Below are positions 60,562 to 64,000 of a DNA stretch of 64,000 bases, piece by piece. The stretch's first letter is position 1; the number at the start of each line of letters is the position of its first letter. Under the pieces are notes generated by a model, which saw only the letters and a list, made by a program, of their open reading frames with translations, had not been told where the DNA came from and searched no databases. A program made the position numbers and the translations under genes. This stretch comes from Gemmatimonadaceae bacterium. GTDB lineage: Bacteria > Gemmatimonadota > Gemmatimonadetes > Gemmatimonadales > Gemmatimonadaceae. The stretch is taken from positions 62,001 through 126,000 of the forward strand of contig DATNEW010000016.1 in assembly GCA_035606695.1 (NCBI GenBank), written 5' to 3'.

Positions 60562-63285
60562 ATGAGTCGCTTTCCCGGATTGCGCCGATTCATGCGCCTG
60601 GACCGCGGCAGCGCGGGCGTCGAGCACGCGGTCGACGACGAGCTGCAGTTTCACTTCGACATGACGACGCGCGACTTGATCGCGGGCGGCATGAGCGCCG
60701 ACGATGCGCGCCGCGAGGCGGTGCGCCGCTTCGGGGATCTCCAACGCACGCGCGAGCGCCTCACGAGCATCGATCGTTCGCGCGTCGACCGCGAACGGCG
60801 CGCCGAGTGGTGGAGCGCGTTCGTGCAGGATCTGCGATATGCGCTGCGCGGGCTGCGATTGTCGCCCGGCTTCGCGCTCGCCGTCGTCGTCACACTCGGA
60901 CTCGGCATCGGCGCGAACGCCACGATGTTCGGCGTCGTCGATCGACTGCTGTTTCGCCCGCCGGCGTTCCTCGTGACGCCGCAACGCGACGCACGCCTGT
61001 ATTTCGCGACCACCTATCGCGGCAAAGAGAACATCACGGGCACCACCGGCTACCGCCCGTATCTCGACGTCAAACAGAACACACGCTCGTTCGATGCGAT
61101 GACGCCGTTTTATGACGCGAAGCTGGCGATCGGTACGGGCGATGCGACGCGAGAGATGCACGTCGGCGTCGCCGAGGCCGACCTCTGGCGCATGTTCGAT
61201 GCGAAACCCGTGATCGGCCGTTTCTTCACAGCGGCGGAGTGCGCTCCTCCCGACGGCGCCAAGGTTGCCGTGCTCTCGTATGCGTTCTGGCAAACACAGT
61301 TCGGCGGCCGGGGCGATGTCATCGGCACCCGGCTGGCGATGGGATCGGCGATGTACACCGTCATTGGCGTCGCGCCCGAAGGCTTCAGTGGATTTTCGGC
61401 GCGGCCGCTCGTTGCGTTCATTCCCGTCGCGGCGCACATCAGCGCGGAAGGATTTGGCTTTGCCCCGAAGCAAGGCTGGTACGAGGCGTACAACCTGACG
61501 TGGCTCGAGGTGTTTGCGCGGCGGAAGCCGGGCGTGTCGCTCGCCCAGGCGACCGCCGATCTCACTCGCGCCACGCAGTTGAGTTACGCAAAAGCGTTGG
61601 AGATCAAGGCGCGCACCACTCCCCTGACGCTCGCGAAGCCGCGCGCGATCGTCGGGCCGGTGCTCGAGGATCGCGGGCCGAACGCACGCAGCGACGCGAA
61701 GGTCGCGACGTGGTTGATCGGCGTCGCGGCGATCGTGCTTCTGATCGCCTGCGCGAACGTCGCGAATCTGCTGTTGGCGCGCGCGCTGCGTCGCCGCCGC
61801 GAAATAGCGTTGCGCATTGCGCTCGGCATCAGTCGCGGACGTCTGCTCATGCAGCTCATCACCGAGAGCGTCCTTCTGGCGGGCCTTGGCGGATTCCTCG
61901 GCGTGGCGATCGCGCAGTGGGGCGGCGCGGCGGTGAGAAGGCTCTTGCTCCAGGAGGCGGACACCGGCGCCGGCGCGTTCACGGATATGCGCGTACTCGG
62001 ATTCTCCGCCGCGCTCGCCGTGTTCGCCGGAATTCTCACGGGCGTGGCGCCGCTGCTTCACGCAGGACGAGAAGATCTCGCGACCGCGCTCAAGACCGGC
62101 GCGCGTGAAGGCCACGTGCATCGCTCTCGCCTCCGCGCGTCATTGCTCGTTGGGCAGGCGGCCCTGTCGGTCGTGTTGCTCGTGGGCGCCGGCCTGTTCG
62201 TGCGCAGCTTGATCAACGTGCGGAACATTCGCCTTGGCTATGACACCGATCAGGTGCTGTGGGTCGAGCCGCAGTGGCGCGGCGCTTCGCTGGATTCGGA
62301 GCACAATAAGCACATTCTCAACGCACTGCTCGATCGCGCGCGAACAATTCCGGGCGTCGAGCACGCCGCGCGCGCTCTCACGGTGCCGTTCTACATGGAG
62401 TGGGACATCGACCTTCACGTCCCCGGAATCGACTCGGTGAGCAAGCTTGGAAACTTTACGTTGCAGACAGGCACGCCGGATTTCTTTTCGACGATGGGTA
62501 CGCGCATCCTGCAGGGTCGCGGCTTCCGGTCGAGCGACATCGCGACATCGCCGCATGTGATGGTCGCGGACGCGTCGATGGCAAACCGCCTCTGGCCGAA
62601 TGAAAGTGCCATCGGCAGATGCGTGCATCTGAACGCCGACAGTATGCCCTGCACTACCGTCGTCGGCATCGCCGAGGACACGCGCGGGAGCAAGTTGAGC
62701 GAGGCGGAGCTGCACTATTATCTGCCGACGACGCAGTTTCGCCCCGACGATGGCGGCCTGTTCGTGCGAACGAGCGGCTCCGGCGCTCAGCATGCGGACG
62801 CGGTGCGTCGCGAACTGCAACGCCTGATGACGGGCAGCTCGTACGTCACGGTGACGCCGCTCTCGACCATCGTCGCGCCGGAGATGCGATCGTGGAAGAT
62901 CGGCGCCGTGATGTTCGCCGCGTTCGGCTTGTTGGCGCTCGTGCTGGCGATCGTCGGACTGTACAGCGTCATCGCGTACAACGTCACGCAGCGCACGCAC
63001 GAGATGGGCGTGCGCGTCGCGCTTGGCGCTCAGGCGCGCGACGTGATCTCCCTCGTCGTGCGTGAAGGCCTTCGCATCGTCGTGCCCGGCGTGGTGCTTG
63101 GTGCGTTGATCGCGCTCGTCGCCGGACGATGGGTGGCGCCGCTGCTCTTCGACGTTTCGCCGAAGGATCCGCCGGTGATGGCGGCGGTGATCGTCACGCT
63201 GCTCGGCGCCGCGGTGCTGGCGAGTTGGGTGCCGGCCACGCGTGCCTCACGCGTGGATCCGAATGTGGCGTTGCGGGCGGATTGA
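60562..63285 (+). CDS. ADOP-family ABC-type permease 3
   Basis: 907 residues from the ATG at 60562. The N-terminal helical segment (VEHAVDDELQFHFDMTTRDL, ARREAVRRFGD) resembles that of ADOP1. Two MacB/FtsX halves follow, with TLGLGIGANATMFGVVDRL, LIACANVANLLLARALRRRRE and the late VGLYSVIAYNVTQRTHEMGV, ending NVALRAD. No ATPase gene adjacent. Third of the PadR/ADOP pairs; ADOP2 and ADOP3 are separated only by the Fpg gene. Confidence 0.9.
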   Translation: MSRFPGLRRFMRLDRGSAGVEHAVDDELQFHFDMTTRDLIAGGMSADDARREAVRRFGDLQRTRERLTSIDRSRVDRERRAEWWSAFVQDLRYALRGLRLSPGFALAVVVTLGLGIGANATMFGVVDRLLFRPPAFLVTPQRDARLYFATTYRGKENITGTTGYRPYLDVKQNTRSFDAMTPFYDAKLAIGTGDATREMHVGVAEADLWRMFDAKPVIGRFFTAAECAPPDGAKVAVLSYAFWQTQFGGRGDVIGTRLAMGSAMYTVIGVAPEGFSGFSARPLVAFIPVAAHISAEGFGFAPKQGWYEAYNLTWLEVFARRKPGVSLAQATADLTRATQLSYAKALEIKARTTPLTLAKPRAIVGPVLEDRGPNARSDAKVATWLIGVAAIVLLIACANVANLLLARALRRRREIALRIALGISRGRLLMQLITESVLLAGLGGFLGVAIAQWGGAAVRRLLLQEADTGAGAFTDMRVLGFSAALAVFAGILTGVAPLLHAGREDLATALKTGAREGHVHRSRLRASLLVGQAALSVVLLVGAGLFVRSLINVRNIRLGYDTDQVLWVEPQWRGASLDSEHNKHILNALLDRARTIPGVEHAARALTVPFYMEWDIDLHVPGIDSVSKLGNFTLQTGTPDFFSTMGTRILQGRGFRSSDIATSPHVMVADASMANRLWPNESAIGRCVHLNADSMPCTTVVGIAEDTRGSKLSEAELHYYLPTTQFRPDDGGLFVRTSGSGAQHADAVRRELQRLMTGSSYVTVTPLSTIVAPEMRSWKIGAVMFAAFGLLALVLAIVGLYSVIAYNVTQRTHEMGVRVALGAQARDVISLVVREGLRIVVPGVVLGALIALVAGRWVAPLLFDVSPKDPPVMAAVIVTLLGAAVLASWVPATRASRVDPNVALRAD

Positions 63286-63307
63286 TCACTCACGGTCGGC
63301 GCCGGTT

Positions 63308-63406
63308 GTCATTCCGAGCGTAGCGAGGAATCTTGCATCACGGTCTGAGGGATGTCTCTCGACCGGGACGGCAGATCCCTCGCTCGCTTCGCTCACTCGG
63401 GATGAC
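63308..63406. repeat. Family B palindrome, copy B7, supplying a gene start
   Basis: Bounded by GTCATTCCGAGCGTAGCGAG and CTCACTCGGGATGAC. The final GGGATGAC supplies an in-frame ATG at 63402 for the following gene, nine bases before the alternative ATG at 63411. Confidence 0.9.
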
Positions 63407-64000
63407 ACCCATGCTGCTGCTGGTCGCTCTTCTTCTACAACTCCAATCCCCCGCCGCTCATAATCCGGCGTATTCGCGGGACGGTCGTCTCGCTGTGAGC
63501 GTCGACGGCGACTTGTGGATCGTCTCCAAGGCCGGCGCGTGGACGCGCGTCACGTCCGGCGCGGCGTGGGACCGAGAGCCAGCGTGGACGCCGGATGGCG
63601 CCGCGATTGTTTTCTCCTCCGACCGCGACGGCAACTTCAATGTGTGGCGCGTCGCGATTGGCAGCGGCGGCGCGCAGGGCGAACCACAGCGCATCACGAC
63701 GTCGCCGCTTCCCAATGGCGAGCCCGTCGTCGCGAGCGACGGACGCATCATCTTCGTGCGCGGCCGCCTCGGTGCGGCGACGCTGTGGGTGCATCAACCA
63801 AACGGCGAAGAGTCGCGACTGACGCACGATCGCGTCGTCGAGGAATGGCCCGCGATCTCGCCCGACGGCAATCGCGTCGCGTACGTCTCGATAGCCGACA
63901 ACACGCACAAGCTGCACGTGCACCATCTCGACACGGGACGCGATGACGTCGCGCTCACGGATCCGCGTATCGAGCGCCCGGCGTGGGCGCCGAGTGGCGA
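63402..64000 (+). CDS. TolB/PD40-like propeller protein, 3' end beyond window
   Basis: The frame is open from ATG 63402 (in repeat B7) or 63411 to the window edge, about 200 codons. A signal peptide (LLLVALLLQLQSPAA) leads to WD40-like PD40 repeats: AYSRDGRLAVSVDGDLWI, REPAWTPDGAAIVFSSDRDG and PAISPDGNRVAYVS. These propellers are found in TolB, tricorn-like proteases and prolyl oligopeptidases; the catalytic or binding part would lie outside the window. Exported. The function cannot be set from this part alone. Confidence 0.82.
   Translation, partial: MTPMLLLVALLLQLQSPAAHNPAYSRDGRLAVSVDGDLWIVSKAGAWTRVTSGAAWDREPAWTPDGAAIVFSSDRDGNFNVWRVAIGSGGAQGEPQRITTSPLPNGEPVVASDGRIIFVRGRLGAATLWVHQPNGEESRLTHDRVVEEWPAISPDGNRVAYVSIADNTHKLHVHHLDTGRDDVALTDPRIERPAWAPSG

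Overview
The window is high-GC bacterial chromosome with dense coding and very long shadow reading frames opposite real genes. Its gene content fits a member of the Gemmatimonadota, although Acidobacteriota-like lineages share several features. It has three PadR-plus-ADOP permease pairs, a Ser/Thr kinase with TPR-like repeats, Asp-box propeller exoproteins, a FecI/FecR/TonB-receptor unit, a SWIB protein with a lysine-rich tail, and many interspersed palindromic repeats. This assignment is inferred from gene content; no rRNA, tRNA or other marker was found.

Layout. Bases 1-2187 hold the start of a secreted Asp-box (VPS10/sortilin-like) protein on the minus strand. Bases 2513-9178 hold a membrane Ser/Thr kinase, two overlapping lipoprotein genes, a small promoter-to-terminator unit, a TRIC-type channel, a cytochrome c lipoprotein and a DUF1080 gene broken by an internal deletion. 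Bases 9197-13721 (minus) hold a bacilliredoxin, an orphan Cpn10, an APC permease, a lipoprotein and an ECF sigma factor. The sigma factor diverges from a FecR anti-sigma factor and a TonB receptor (13856-17448). A Tat-exported epimerase and the first PadR/ADOP pair follow (17774-21977). Bases 22066-30437 (minus) hold a small membrane protein, a hybrid histidine kinase and a periplasmic oxidation cluster: Rieske oxygenase, PQQ dehydrogenase, GMC oxidoreductase and gluconate-dehydrogenase-type subunit 3. Bases 30731-34770 (minus) hold signal peptidase I, the SWIB protein, endonuclease IV, a REC-HisKA protein and a lipoprotein. Bases 34851-39128 (plus) hold P5C dehydrogenase, an ornithine-cyclodeaminase-family enzyme, a threonine-dehydratase-family enzyme and a small conserved protein.

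The most notable block is 39176-54283 (minus), eight co-oriented genes. In transcription order they are a vWA/GATase1-like membrane protein, a caspase-like protein with a Cys-to-Ser replacement, a secreted TPR protein with a gluzincin HExxH domain, a DUF4159 protein, a MoxR AAA+ ATPase, a DUF58 protein, a BatA/vWA membrane protein and a giant Gln-rich DUF4175 protein. This is an expanded MoxR-vWA system spanning cytoplasm, membrane and periplasm. The window ends with PhzF- and MetAP-type enzymes, two more PadR/ADOP pairs around an Fpg glycosylase, and the start of a TolB-like propeller protein.

Repeats form a second layer. Family A is a nested palindrome of about 130-240 bp (five copies), mostly just past stop codons. 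Family B is bounded by GTCATCCCGAGCG and CGCTCGGGATGAC (seven copies) and repeatedly supplies start codons, ribosome sites or signal-peptide N-termini to the next gene. Family C (GGGCGATGG units) encodes the N-termini of two genes. Family D is a single palindrome upstream of the kinase.
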